Notes: generated from the letters alone by a model not told the origin. 64,000 nt of DNA from Zea mays (GCF_902167145.1 NC_050098.1:136598207-136662206); one strand, 5' to 3'. Counted from the first letter of the stretch, positions 36,273-49,272 are shown. Translations and numbers: made by a program.

Positions 36273-39200
36273 ATCTCCCCCCTTTTTGGTGATTGATGCC
36301 AACACAAACCAAAGCAACTATATAAGTGCGAAATTGAACTAGTTTGCTTAAGGTAAGTGCAAAGGTTACTTGGAATTAAACCAATATTCATTTCATAAGA
36401 TATGTATGAATGCTTTCTTCATTTTTTTAAAATTTTGGACCACGCTTGCACCACTTGTTTTGTTTTTGCAAATTCTTTTGTAAATTCTTTTCAAAGTCTT
36501 TTTGCAAATAGTCAAAGGTAAATGAATAAGATTTTGAGAAGCATTTTCAAGATTTTGAAATTTTCTCCCTCTGTTTCAAATGCTTTTCCTTTGACTAAAC
36601 AAAACTCCCCCTCAATGAAATCCTCCTCTTAGTGTTCAAGAGGGTTTTTAGATATTAATTTTAAGAGAGGTTATACCAATTTGAAATTGTATCAAAAATA
36701 AGATACCAATTTGAAAACACTTCTTTAAATACAAATTGAAAGACTAAAATTTTGAAATTGGTGGTGGTTCGGTCCTTTTGCTTTGGGCTAATATTTTCTC
36801 CCCCTTTGGCATGAATCGCCAAAAACGGATACTTGTGAGTGAAATATAAGCCCTTTGTAACTACTTTCTCCCCCTTTGGTAAATAGTATACGAGTGAAGA
36901 TTATACCAAATTAGAGGGCTGGCGGAATACCGACAAGGAAGGATAATACCGAAGATGTAGAGTGGAAGCGATGTCTTTGCCGAATACTCCATTTCCCTTT
37001 CAATCTAAGACTTAATACATGATATGCTCATGGAAACGTATTAGTCTTAGCCTTGGCACAATAGAGATAGGAAATATGCAAATGTACCAAAGGAAAGAGA
37101 CATGATTAAAAGGATATGTCAATTAAGCTTAAACAATTCTATATAATATAGATTGCTCCCCCTAAATATGTGCTTTGAGAGGAATACAAATTTTTGGTCT
37201 TGAATGCCAAGTGCACATAATTAGGTTAATGAGATTATGTCTATATCATAGAGAATGTGAAGTGCATTGTGTCATAGTATAAGTGTGATGCTCATGACAG
37301 TTTATGCACTTATGAAAGCATGTTAGAAACATCTTAAGCATTTACCCTTAAGGATTTCAAAGAGGCTTAAGGACCATCCACCTTTGGAACAAAGGCAGCT
37401 TATCCTCGTTACAAGGTTAAGCTTTAAGCTCTTTGACAATAAAATTACTTCACCTAGTTTTAACAAAGATGCAAGAATGAATGTTTAAGAAGTTAAACTA
37501 GGTATGAAGCGGGGCTTAGGCGTGAACATGCTTTCTCTTCCTTTTATACAAGATATGCAAAGAAAGTATGAAAAAGGAAGATTTAGGTACAAGTTAAAAT
37601 GAAAGGAAGTTGTGTTACCCTTTTGTACCTTCACAGAGAGACGTTCTCTTTATTGTGCTTTGTCCTTAGTCTTAGCCTCTTAAGACCTATACTCAAGACA
37701 ATATATGAAAATGTTTTGCACAAGAGAGAGTTCTACAACTAGTGATCCTTTTCTAAGTCATTGTCAGCATATATCAAATGGATCACTAATTGCATAGATG
37801 AATCATGAATTCTCCTTTTAACTTAGTGCATACCAAGATAGATGTTGATTGATAGAATATGCGGCACTAAGAGACATAAGTGTTAATTGGAGTTATTCAA
37901 TGATCAAACAAATAACAGATGTGATCAAAAGAACAACATATGCATTAGATAAGCTTAAAATAGGAGAATCCAGTAAATATGCTACTTTAGCAATGAGGGA
38001 TACAATTTTCGATAAAGATGACATTACTTTACCAAGAAGAATTGAAAAGTAGTAGCATACTTCATGAGAAACTTATTCTCATGCAAGAGACTATATGAGA
38101 TTACTAAGATAAAGCGATAGTCTCAACATAATCAAGATATAGAAAGAGGCTCCCCCTAAAGATATGCATCAGGTATTTGAATGAATTGAATGGATGAATT
38201 TTCTTTAAAGACAAATAGGGAGAAGCATTATACATCTTGATCAAGGCTTATAAGATTTGCAATAAGTAACTTATGCCTAGTATTCTCACAATGAAAAAGG
38301 TTTAGAGTACTTACAACAACACCATTGATTGTTTTGAAGATCTCATTATCCAAGTAGGTGTTGTTGCTCTTGATGTCTTTCTCTTTCATGTGAGTGTGCT
38401 CCCTTTGTAGTTGTTTCTTTTTCTTTCCAAACTTATTGAAAATACTCAAGAAAGATGTTAATAGCACAAGGGAGTATATGATGAACGATGATTTCTTTAG
38501 ATAGAAAATAAGAACAATTCATCATCCATAAGTCACATAGATATGAAGTAAACTTCTTAACATTAGTGCACATCATTTAAGAAAAAGGAATATACACTTT
38601 TTAAACATTTTGATCAATCTTAGGAAATTTACTTCTTCATATTGAATTCGTTAATCATTACTTAGAAGCAAATCAATATGAGAACATATATAGCAAAGGC
38701 ATGAAATAGATTCTAATGGACAAGTGCATTTTATGAGAATGAGATTGAATGCACATCTAGCCGACTTTGGTCCAATAAAGAATATATTCATCACATAGGT
38801 AGAATATGATAAATTAGAGTAAACAACTATTGATGGGAACTATATTTGATTAAGAAGATGAGTTACCATACCTTTGCTTTTACCTTTCTTCCTTTGAGTG
38901 AAGAGTAACCTTTTAGGTTTGTGGCTTTAAATTTGTACTTACTCTCTTGTAGATTTTCATAAGTAAGCTCAAGAGATATGTCATTAGTAACACAAGCACT
39001 AGTTTCCCTTTTGTAATCATTTTGATAAGGAATTGAAGAGTGGATTACTAACGCATGGAAACTTTATAATATGAACTAGACTATTCCATGATATATGCTA
39101 AGTTTTAACTCATAAAACAAGCATAGATGATTCTTTAAGATTATGGGAATAAATCTAATTCATAACAAGGAGAGCGATAAATATAGAAGAATCATATCCA

Positions 39201-39896
39201 ACTTAGGCAAGAAGCACAACAACATAAGTCATTGGATTGATTTTTCTTTTTATGTTATATTGCACACTTCCAAAGAGAAAATTATTCTCTACTAGTGAGA
39301 CTACATGGGTTACTTAGATAAAAGCATTAGTCTCACTATTCTAGTTATAGAGAGAATTTTCCTTTTATAAGTGTCCTAAGGATTTGAATTTCTTACATGA
39401 CACCTTATTCTTTTAGGAACTTGGAATATCTCTCTATATCTAGAATCATGGCAATAATAAGATAATTAGTGTAAAACATGCCATGGGGTACTTATTAAAA
39501 GCATGTAGATTGCCAAAGTATAGAAATGATGAATATGCAATCTACCATATGAGAGAAATTTCTTCAAAGAATGGCGACATAATTTAAAGATATTTGAAGT
39601 GCTTCATTTTTCTATGTGACTACACAAGACACATAATAAATGATATTTTAAGATACTTATACTTAAAAGCATAAATGTTACCATCCTTTGGCTTTCCTCC
39701 ATGTTGTAGGTCTTGACTTTTTGGCACAGGATAATTCTTTATTTCCTACAACATCAATATCTCCCCTCGAGATGATATGAGTTTAAGATATAGTAATTTG
39801 AAAAATAACCTTGGGTCAATCATGGATATAGATCATTGAAGATTGATAGCTTGAGTTAACAAGAATTGACTTGACTCTCTCAAGCACCCCAAAGCT
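36273..39896 (-). other. S2 long non-coding region between gag and 3' LTR
   Basis: About 3.6 kb, AT-rich, with no sustained frame and no pol motif on either strand. Polypurine-like tracts on the minus strand (plus strand CTCCCCCT) recur near 36,605, 36,797, 36,867, 37,158 and 38,149. The short frames at 37,849-38,052 and 38,228-38,467 have no recognisable domain. Confidence 0.75.
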
Positions 39897-41742
39897 TCAT
39901 ATCATCTCCTTCTCCTGCAAAGCTTGCCAAGCATATTTTGGTACCCATCGCTTGATGGGTCCATCATGGTTAGTCAACAAAGATCTAGGAACCCAAGAGT
40001 CCTTTGTGTTAGCACCTGGTAAACTCATTACCTTTCTAACACAAGTTGTAATTTTGGGTTGCATAGTTACATGAGAAATAATTGACATGCTAGGAGTGGG
40101 GTTGTTACCAATGGGACAATCCTTGCATTGATGTCCCTTCTTTCGGCATATGTAGCAAAGGCGATCTTCAAGTCTTAAAGATTTCTTCTTTTCTTGTTTC
40201 TTTCTTGCTACATGGTTAGTGAACATTTTCTTTTCTAACACTATGCCTTTTTGTTTCAAATGGGGACAAGATTTAATAAAGTGTCCCTTCTTTGAACATT
40301 TAAAACAAAGTTTATCATCCTTGTTAATAATCAAGCCATTTCTTTGTATTAAGTATGACTTGATTATTACCTTGGATGTTACCTTTTATGGAGGCATGGT
40401 TGAGGCTTTTGGAAGAGGTATTGATTTTCTTCTTTTGTTCCCTCCTCTTGGCAATCCTCAAATCTTTGACATTTTCTTTAAGGGTTTTAGTGCATGCCAC
40501 GGTTGTTCCCGTCTCAAGCTTCTTCACCATGAGATCACGATTGTCTTGAGAAGGTTGAGCAATACACTTCCCTTTAAGTTGTGTCAAGCTCATCTTTAGC
40601 CTCTCATTTTCTTCTTTGAGCTTTTGATATGTATCTTCTTTTGTTCCTGCAAATTCTAGCTCAAAGGAAGATTTGCTTGTCGACGGACAACAAGCATTAG
40701 CACATGGTAATGTAGTTTCAATTTGAATACATGTGCATGAGTGAGGTTGTTGGGATTTTAAGTTTTCTATCACAACCTCATGAGCAATATTTAATATGAT
40801 ATGATCATCCATAAGATTTTCATGAGAACATAGGAGCATATCATATTTTTCTTGAAAAGCTAGATTTTCATCTTTTAGCTTTTCTACTTGGTCCTTAAGC
40901 AAGGCATTCCTATTTACTAATTGAGCGATACAATGTAAAGCGTTATCTTGCTCAATTGAAATAGTTTCATACCTTTGGACCAAATCAACATGAGAGCACT
41001 TTAGCTCCTCATGTTCTTTAGTCAACTCGTCAAAGTATAGCATTTTCAAGGAGAGAATATTTTCTAGCCTTTGACGAGCTTCGCTTTGCTCTCTCGCTCT
41101 TTCTAGAAGTTTGAGCATGACCGCCTTATCTTCTTGGCTTAGGCGAGCGTAGAGTTGCATGAAGCTTCTTTCTTCCTCCTCATCCTCGTTTGTGCTTCCG
41201 CTATCATTTTCATTAGCCACACAACATATGTGGGAATCGAAATGGGAAGACAAACCTCTTGGAGAGGTGGATTCATCGTTTGGTCTCCATCGGTCATTTT
41301 CTTCTTCTTCCTTGCAAGGGTTAGTATCACAAAGACAAAAGGAAGTAGAAGCACACAATGAACTATCATGTTTGGACTCATTAAATTTAGTTTTAATTCT
41401 AGTCCAAATATCATGCGCATCACGAATAGATTCATTATAATTCATTATGAAGGCATGATAATCTTCTTTGCTAAGAGAATTACTTAAGATGTCATAAGCT
41501 AGATAGTTTAAGCGTATAAATCTTTGATCTTCCTCGGAAGCATTTTTCCTATCATAACTAGGAGGAATAATACTCTTGTCTAAGATTTGTTCTAATTGTG
41601 GATCTACGGTTCTAAAAGCATTTATCACTCTAGTAGACCATGAATCATAATTAGAACAATCGGAAAGTAATATCTCAAGAGTTACCTCCCTGTTCTCCTT
41701 CGAAGTTGTCTTCTTGTTCTTTTGGGATCTTCTATGAGCCAT
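39897..41742 (-). pseudogene. S2 Gag, one frameshift before the zinc knuckles
   Basis: The likely ATG at 41,742 opens a frame to 40,324: an N-terminal Lys-rich stretch, a UBN2-like region (DILSNSLSKEDYHAFIMNYN...DIWTRIKTKFNES), an acidic linker and a long coiled coil (about 41,150-40,500). A shift near 40,330 moves to the frame 40,334-39,897. That frame carries two CCHC knuckles (CFKCSKKGHFIKSC, CYICRKKGHQCKDC) and a WVPK tail before its stop. Length and layout match S1 Gag, though with two knuckles rather than one. It is the only coding part of S2. Confidence 0.85.
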
Positions 41743-41777
41743 CACTTTGAGTTGTTAGACTCAATATGAAGTGCCTA

Positions 41778-41789
41778 GCTTTGATACCA
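41778..41789 (-). other. Primer binding site of S2
   Basis: The minus strand reads TGGTATCAAAGC, one mismatch from the S1 site, two bases inside the 5' LTR. Confidence 0.8.
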
Positions 41790-41791
41790 AT

Positions 41792-43278
41792 TGAAAGTTG
41801 CCTAGAGGGGGGTGGATAGGCGAAACCTGAAAATTAAAACTTTATCCCCCAACTAGATCCCTTGATTAGTGGTTAGAACAAGATATACAATTATCGGAGT
41901 ATAAAAACTAAGTCCTTGCTTGTAAAGAGTATTGCTTTCAAATAATGCGGAATTGATAAATCAATACTACTAATAAGTCTATGAGAATAAATCACGAGGG
42001 CTTAGATAAGAAGAGTAATAACACAAGTTCTTTCTTGCAAGGTGTTGCTTCACTAGATGAGAATTTAACTTAAAGCAACACCAAATAGTATTAGCAAAGA
42101 ATAGTGCAAGAAAAACTTAGAAAGGGAGAGAACAAACAAATCACAAGCAATAAGCACACGAGACACGGGTGATTTGTTTTACCGAGGTTTGGCCCTCGAA
42201 GGCCTAGTCCCCGTTGAGGAGTCCACTAAGGACGGGTCTTTTTCAACCCTTTCCCTCTCTCCACCGATCACCAAAGACCGGCGAGCTCTCCTTCTTCTCA
42301 AGGATCACTTAAGACCCCGCAAGGACCACCACACTCTTTGGTGTCTCTTGCTAGCTTTTACAAGCCCCCAAAACTTTGGAGGAAGTTCAATGGGAGTCAA
42401 AAACTCCACGCACAAATGATCACAAGATGTAGTGCTCACTAACTCTCAATGATTCTCACAAGGCACTCTTGCTAGACTCACATGAGAGGCTTTCTTTTAC
42501 TAGCTCTCTTTTTGTGGCACTTGTGTTCGTTGTAGTGGCCTAAATCTTGCGCATAGGATGGATCAATGAATATATGTGGTTGGGAGGGCTTAAGTATGTC
42601 AACTAGATGACTTGGAATGTTGCTTGGACTCCCTCCCCTTGAAGTGGCCGGTTGGGGTGGTATTTATAGCCACCAACCAAATTGTAGCCGTTGGAGAAGG
42701 CTGCTGGCGATGGCGCACCGGACAGTGTCCGGTGCGCCGCCACGTCATCCTGTTCGTCAGGGTTGGAGCTGGTCGACCGTTGGAGGCTTTGTCCTCATGT
42801 GGCACCGGTCAGTCTGGTGCGACACCGGACAGTCCGGTGCCCCTCTGACCAACTGCTCTGACTGCTGTCGCATTCACTGTGCTGCACTATTCCCTGTCAG
42901 AGTCGACCGTTGCGCGCAGATAACCGTTGCTCCGCTGGTGCACCGGATAGTCCGGTGGCACACCGGACAGTCCGGTGAATTATAGCGGAGCTGCGCCTGG
43001 GAAACCCGAAGCTAAAGAGTTTGAGCTGATTCACCATGGTGCACCGGACACTGTCCGGTGGCACACCGGACAGTCTGGTGCGCCAGACCAGGGCACACTT
43101 CGGTTTCCATTTTGCTCCTTTTTTTGAAGCCTAACTTGTTCTTTTGATTGGTTTGTGTTGAACCTTTCGCACCTGTAGAATGTATGATCTAGAGCAAACT
43201 AGTTAGTCCAATTATTTGTGTTGGGCAATTCAACCACCAAAATTATTTAGGAAAAGGTTTGACCCTATTTCCCTTTCA
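41792..43278 (-). repeat. 5' LTR of S2
   Basis: 1,487 bp, uninterrupted copy of the LTR that S1 splits on the left side. The palindrome cluster is at 42,715-43,085. The TATA box on the minus strand is TATAAATA at 42,668-42,661. Confidence 0.95.
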
Positions 43279-43283
43279 CTTGG
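43279..43283. repeat. Target site duplication of S2, right copy (CTTGG)
   Basis: Matches 25,958-25,962. Confidence 0.9.
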
Positions 43284-43970
43284 CAATGGTGCGGGTTCGG
43301 GTCGGGTCCCCGCGGTTTTAGATCCGGCGGTGTTTGGGGCGGGTTTAAATTTTGCCTACGGGGGCCCTAATTAAATTGGGTTCAGAGCAGTTCTTTATAT
43401 TCACTCGAGGGTTTGTCAGCCCACCCAACGCACTCGGAGGCAGCCCAACTAGCAATACGCTAGCCCAACTCAATTACGCTTAGTGAAAAACCCTAGTCAG
43501 AGATAGCCACACACTTGTGCACTCATACTCGCCCCTTCCACGGTGCACTGCGCTCGCCCAGACGCTCACTACGCCGTTGCCCGTCGTCCGAGATCCATCC
43601 CTTTGTTGTCGTCGGTCCGACTCCAACACCTTCCTCATAGCACCGCGACTTGGTGCTCAGGCCACCGACGTAGGCGATAGGCTCGATCGGGGTCCAGGAC
43701 GGGCGACACCCAGGCGCCACTGGCCACCGCGCATTCACTACTTCGCTTTTGTGAGTTCTAAGTTCCCTCCTCGTATCCGCTCTCGACCTCCCTTCCGTGC
43801 AATCTCTGGCTCCTGTTGTCTGTTGGCGAGTTCTCACTTGGCATATTGTTGTATAGATTAGGTTGCTCTATTGGTGAGTTCGCATGAGCATGGCTTTTCC
43901 TTTTCCTGTGTTGTATCTAATTAGTTGTGAAGAATATATTTAGGTAAGGAAGCGAACATGAAGGAAGTGT
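43284..43970. other. Unassigned GC-rich region
   Basis: Starts with short GGGTCGGGT-type repeats (43,288-43,340) and continues GC-rich to about 43,860. The composition resembles the 5' leader of some plant hAT transposons, but no transposase or terminal repeat was found. The overlapping frames at 43,517-43,861 on both strands have no recognisable domain. Confidence 0.35.
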
Positions 43971-45686
43971 GATGTTTACACTGACCACAAGAGTCTTAAG
44001 TATATATTCACCCCGTTAGAGTTAAACAAGAGGTGGCGAATATGGCTGGAGTTGATCAAAAACTATAAGCTAGAGATACATTATCACCCAGGCAAAGCCA
44101 ACATGGTTGCAGATGCCTTGAGCAGGAAATGCCAAGTCAACATGATGGCCGCTCGCCCAATGCCATATGAACTAGCAAAGGAATTCGACAGGCTGAGTCT
44201 CGGATTTCTAAACAGCACTCAAGGAGTGACAGTTGAGCTGGAATCCACCCTAGAATGAGATATCAAGGATGGGCAGATAAATGACGAGAAGATTAATGAA
44301 ATTCGGCAGCTAATCCTAGATGGGAAAGGCAAAGACTTCCAGGAAGACACATAAGGCGTAGTATGGTTCAAAGACAGGTTGTGTGTTCCCGACATTAAAT
44401 CGATTCAGGAGTTGATCCTCAAGGAAGCTCATCAAACAGCCTATTCCATACATCCTGGCAGCGAGAAGATGTACCAAGACCTGAAGAAAAGATTCTGGTG
44501 GTACAGTATGAAAAGGGAGATCGCAGAGTATGGTGCCATATGCGACAATTGTCAGATAATTAAGGTGGAGCATCAAAGGCCCGCAGGTTTGTTGCAGCCG
44601 TTGCAGATTCCTCAATGGAAGTGGGATGTGATAGGGATGGATTTTATAGTCAGTTTGCCTCTCACTCGAGCTGGTTATGACTCCATCTGGGTAGTAGTGG
44701 ATAGCTTAACAAAGGCGGCTCATTTCATACCAGTCAAGACCAGCTACAATAGTGTCGTGTTGGCATAATTATATATGTCTCGGATAGTATGCTTGCATGG
44801 TGTTCCGAAGAAGATAGTGTCCAACCGAGGAACCCAGTTCACTTCTCATTTTTGGCAGCAGCTACAGGAAGCTTTGGGCACGCACTTGAAGTTCAGTTCA
44901 GCTTATCACCCACAGACAGATGGTCAGAATGAGAGAACCAACCAGATCCTAGAAGACATGTTGAGAGCTTGTGCTTTGCAAGATAAGTCAGGTTGGGACA
45001 AGAGGCTACCTTATGCAAAATTCTTTAACAACAACAGCTACCAGGCCAGTTTGAAGATGTCACCGTTCCAAGCACTCTATGGGTGGAATTGTCGAACTCC
45101 GTTGCACTAGGACCAGCCCGGTGAAAGGCAGGTGTTTGGTCTAGATATTTTGCTTGAAGCTGAAGAGAATATCAAAATGGTTCGAGAGAATCTGAAGACA
45201 GTGCAGTCCAGGCAACAAAGCTATGCCGACACTAGAAGAAGAGAGCTGAGTTTCAAAGAGGAAGACTATATTTATCTGAAGGTGTCACCGACCAGAGGAG
45301 TTAGAAGGTTCGGAGTCAAGGGAAAGCTAGCACCTCGATACATCAGACCATACCAGATCCAGACAAGACGTGGAGAAGTGGCATACCAACTCAGCCTACC
45401 AAAAAGTCTATCAGTCATGCATGATGTGTTCCACGTGTCCCAGTTGAAGAAGTGTTTGCGAGTGCCAGAAGATCAATTGCCAACCGAGGATCTCGAAGTT
45501 AAAGAAGACCTAACATATATCGAGAAACCAACTCAAATTCTAGAGACAGCAGACAAGGTCACTCGAAGAAGCACCATCAGAATGTGCAAAGTCAAGTGTG
45601 GCCACCATTCAGAGGAAGAAGCAACCTCGGAAAGAGAAGATGATCTGATAGCCAAATATCCAGAACTCTTTGCTAGCCAACTCTGA
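43971..45686 (+). pseudogene. Gypsy C pol 3' fragment: RNase H, integrase, chromodomain region
   Basis: Starts mid-RNase H ([26 protein letters not shown]). It continues through the integrase zinc region (HPGSEKMYQDLK...CDNCQ), the core (MDFIVSLP; HPQTDGQNERTNQ) and a C-terminal chromodomain-like segment, ending at 45,686. All of it lies in one frame, interrupted only by four stops (44,256, 44,352, 44,766, 45,108). The second catalytic Asp is Asn (VSNRGTQFTSHFW). Upstream RT, protease, gag and the 5' LTR are absent. Distinct in sequence from gypsy A but also a chromovirus. Confidence 0.88.
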
Positions 45687-45698
45687 ATCTCGAGGGCG

Positions 45699-45722
45699 AG
45701 ATTCTTTTTAAGGGGATAGGTT
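45699..45722 (+). other. Polypurine tract region of gypsy C
   Basis: GATTCTTTTTAAGGGGATAGG leads into the LTR at 45,723, the same layout as gypsy A and B. Confidence 0.7.
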
Positions 45723-47768
45723 TGTAACACCCTGAATTTGGGGTATAAAATTTCTTCTCTAATATCTACCAAATTCAGGTGTTACTCCTTTTCACACCTC
45801 TATAGATTTCCCTCTCTTCTTTTTAATAGAATTATGGGTTACTTATGTGAGAGATGTACTATTTTCTTTAGAATATTAAAACCTAAGGGAGATATGAATG
45901 TTTGCATCATGTTGAGCCCAAATTTTGTTTTTGATTGATGCACATGTTTGAAATATTTGAATTTGAATTTGTGGTTTGATTTGATTTGAATTCAATAGAG
46001 AAAATAAAAAAGGAAGTAGAAATTCAAAGGAAAAAGGAGAAACCAATTCAGCCTAGCCTAATCTAGTTCAGCCTAGCTCGGTCCAGCCCCGTGCGCCCAC
46101 CCTCCCACTGACATGCAGACCCTGCATGTCAGCGTCAAACCGCGCCTGGCATCCCCGCTCCCTCTCTCCCTATACCCGGTGGGGCCGACCTGTCGGCGCC
46201 GTTTCCCCTCGCGCGCGCGCCCCGTCTTCTCTCTGCGGAGCGGGCCTCGCCCGTCAGACCTGTCACCCCTAACTGTCCGCGTGCACGCCGTGGACTCCGC
46301 GCCCACGACACACGCCGAGGCCGTGCCCGCCCCAGCCATTTCTAGCTGCCCGCACCCCACTCGCTCTCCCTCCTCCCTCACTCGCACACTCGCAGAGCTC
46401 CAGCACCCACCTCGCACCGCGCGCACCAGAGGAGCCCTGCCGCCGTCCGCCGTGGTCTCAGGCTTGTTCCACGGCTGCCTCGAGTCCCCGCTGTGTCTGT
46501 AGCCTCGGTGAGCTTCGCCTCAACGCCAGCAACCTGGGACACCCCTCGGTTCGCCCCTTCCCTCTCTATTTATCTCTGCCACGCTCACCGGACCTCCACC
46601 ATGCAGCCGGAGCCCCGCCGTCGTCGACCCGAGGCCTCACCGCGTCCCTGCCGCCATTCAAGGGACCTGGAGACTCCCCTCGAGGTAACCAACATCCCAC
46701 CCCTTATTTCCCTTTTCCCCACTCTCGGCTACGCGCAATTGCTCACTGGAGTGAGGCAACATCGCCGAGCCATCTCGCCGCGGATCGCCACCCTCCTATG
46801 CCTCTGCGCCAGTGTCATGCCCACGACCACATTTGCCATGTCGCCCTGAACTCACCTAAGCCCTTCCCGGCGCCCCAAGGCCCTCGGCGAGCGGCGCCAC
46901 CGCTGGCGACTAGAGAAAACCTGTCCAGGCTTGCCGTGGGATCTCAGGCGTTCACCTAAGATCGGACGACCCATATTTAAATAGTGTAGATCTAATCCTA
47001 ACCGTTCGCTCGAGATCCGGCAGCTCGGATCTGTTCCCTCACCCGCACCCCTGCCACTGGGCACAGGCCACTACCCACTTTGGCCCACCTGTCAGTCGCG
47101 CCCTCTCTCCCGCGCCCGCGTGCTCATCTGCCGATCTAATCTCGGACGTTGATCCGAGATCCAACGCTGAGGGTGTCAATACCCCTTCGGATGGTTGTTT
47201 TGTAAAAGAGACCCCAAGTTTCTTGGAAAACAACTCGCGGTCCTGTTTTAATGCACTCAGGCCTCTGGTTTCTTGTAGAGAAGCCCCTAGACTTTATTTT
47301 AATCACAGAAATAGGTTTAATTTAGTGTTTTTGAATTCTAAAACTTGTGGATTTCATATCTTTTGCATATGAACTCCAAATTAGGTGGTTTAAATTGCAA
47401 AATGTTCATAATGTTATTCTCTATCTGTATAAATTACAATCATTCACTGTTTGCATGTCTTAATTTTATGGCTAGACAATAGGTTAATTCAAAGTGATAG
47501 ATTATTTAATAAAGGGAGAATAAAAATAAAACCCTAATGAATAGTTAAGTGGTTAACTTTGTGAAATTAATCCCATGTAATATATGATCCCATCCCTGGA
47601 ATAACTTTAATTAGGTAAATAATTCATTAAGGTAAATGTAGTTAGGTAATGTAATTGACTGAGATAGGCATTACTTAAAGAACCATAGGCCTCTAGGTAT
47701 ATTAATCTACCCTAGAGCCTTGAATTCACTTTTGTGTTTATACTTTTCTATCGAACTTGTGTTCACTC
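45723..47768 (+). repeat. 3' LTR of gypsy C, main part (interrupted)
   Basis: Starts TGTAACACCCTGAATTTGG. GC-rich middle (46,060-47,150), AT-rich end. It is cut by the solo LTR at 47,769, resumes at 49,201-49,272, and is cut again by S3. Its true end is outside the visible sequence. The frames inside are not genes. Confidence 0.75.
47764..47768. repeat. Target site duplication of solo LTR, left copy (CACTC)
   Basis: CACTC before the LTR, repeated at 49,196-49,200. Confidence 0.88.
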
Positions 47769-49195
47769 TGAAAGGATCACGATGCCCAAGAGGGGGGGGG
47801 GTCAATTGGACTTTTATAAAATTCCAACAAAAGTTAAACCCTAAAAATGAGCCCAACTTCACCCAACTACTAGCAATAAGTAAATACAACTTAGATTAAC
47901 AACAACCCTAAGTCATTACTACAAATACTAGCTAAGCAATTACACAAAGTGAAATGCTCAAAGTAAATGCGGAATGTAAAGCAAGGGTAAGAAGACTCCT
48001 CCAATTTTTTGGTCGAGGTATCGAAGAGTCGACACTCTTCCCTAGTCCTCGTTGGAGCACCCGTGCAAGGGTATTGCTCCCCTTTGTCCTTGCAAGAACC
48101 AAGTGCTCTCTATGAGATGATCCTTTGCCACTCCAGCACAGTGGATCCCTCACGAATGCGTACAAACTTGAGTCGGGTCACCAATAAGTCCTCCGGGGTG
48201 ATCACCGCACTCCAATCGTCACCAAGCCATCTAGGTGATGCCGATCACCAAGAGTAACAAGTTATAGACTTTCACTTGACTAAGAGAAGCCTAATGCATG
48301 TGGTGTGTGCTCTAGGTGGCTCTCATGCGCACTAATGAGGTCCTAACACGGGATTATGATTTTCTAATCACCTCACTAGGATTTGTGGATCTTTCAATGC
48401 ACTAGCAATGAATACACTTGAATGTGGGCAGCAAGACACTTAATGTGGCTGGTGGAGGGGGTATAAATAGCCCCAACCACCAAACTAGTTGTTGCTGGAG
48501 CTTTCTGCGCATGGGCGCACCGGACAATCCGGTGCGCCAATGGGGCACTCCAACGGCTAGTTCTGACAGCTAGCCGTTGCTCTAAAGGCGCATCAGACCG
48601 TGAACAGTGACTTTCTGGTGTGCACCAGACAGTCTGGTTCGTGCGCTAAAAATCGGCTCTGCGAACTCATCGCTCTCGGGTTTCTCAGGGGCAGAGGGAC
48701 AGCCCCCGGGTCTGGTTGACCCCACTGTCAAAGGGTGCACCAGACAGTCCGGTAACCCTAAGACAGCAAACCCAAATTCTTTTTCTTTGGTTTTTCTAAC
48801 CCGATTTCATTCTAACTCGTGAGTGTGTTATAGAGTGACACCTAGAACTAGTTGTGAGTGTGAACATGCACCAACACTACACTAGAATTCTCTTGGTCAA
48901 ACTACTCATCCACAACCCCTCTTTATGGTACGGCTAAAATAAAAACAGAAGACCTAATTCTATACCAAGTGTCCACAACTCCTTCGACACTTGGAATATT
49001 AAGACCTTCATCTTTTGATTCGCCTTTTTCAGTCGTCGCTTCAAGTTCTCATCTGAGGGATTGTTTTCACCATTGCAACGCAACCTCGTGTAATGCGACC
49101 TAACTTCCCATTTGCTCTGCAAAACACACGTTAGTCACATATAATCTTATGTTGTCATTAATCACTAAAATCAACCAGGGGCCTAGATGCTTTCA
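47769..49195 (-). mobile_element. Solo Sirevirus LTR
   Basis: 1,427 bp, plus-strand ends TGAAAGGATC and GATGCTTTCA, bracketed by CACTC. In minus orientation it carries a TATA-like stretch near 48,465 and several decayed CACCGGACAGTCCGGTG palindromes (48,517-48,755). There is no internal region or second LTR. The intact duplication around one LTR is the signature of LTR-LTR recombination that removed the rest. Confidence 0.88.
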
Positions 49196-49200
49196 CACTC
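49196..49200. repeat. Target site duplication of solo LTR, right copy (CACTC)
   Basis: Matches 47,764-47,768. Confidence 0.88.
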
Positions 49201-49272
49201 TGTTGCATATGTTTGGTGTATTGTTCTTTTGTCATTTCCCAAATGTGTTGAATGAATGATTGCTTTGCATAG
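49201..49272 (+). repeat. Gypsy C LTR, continuation
   Basis: 72 bases continuing the gypsy C LTR, similar to 19,940-20,010 of the decayed LTR. The last five bases (CATAG, 49,268-49,272) should be the S3 target duplication; the other copy lies outside the window. Confidence 0.6.

Larger units (their letters stand above)
25963..43278 (-). mobile_element. Sirevirus S2: gag-only, non-autonomous copia element, interrupted by S1
   Basis: Minus-strand element. The 5' LTR is 41,792-43,278, the PBS is 41,778-41,789 and a broken gag lies at 41,742-39,897. A non-coding 3.6-kb stretch follows (39,896-36,300), then a polypurine tract near 36,273-36,290. The 3' LTR is split into 25,963-27,318 and 36,163-36,272 by S1. 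The five-base duplication CTTGG brackets the whole 17.3 kb. Without S1 the element is about 8.5 kb. No protease, integrase, RT or RNase H can be found, so its movement would have needed proteins from another Sirevirus (inference). Confidence 0.92.

Noticed and set aside
43517..43861. Overlapping 114-aa and 104-aa frames on opposite strands
   Set aside because: GC-rich composition keeps both strands open; no motif. The idea of a hAT 5' leader could not be supported without terminal repeats or transposase.
46073..46849. Several GC-rich frames of 117-129 aa
   Set aside because: Inside the gypsy C LTR; low-complexity Pro/Arg/Ser composition with no domain.
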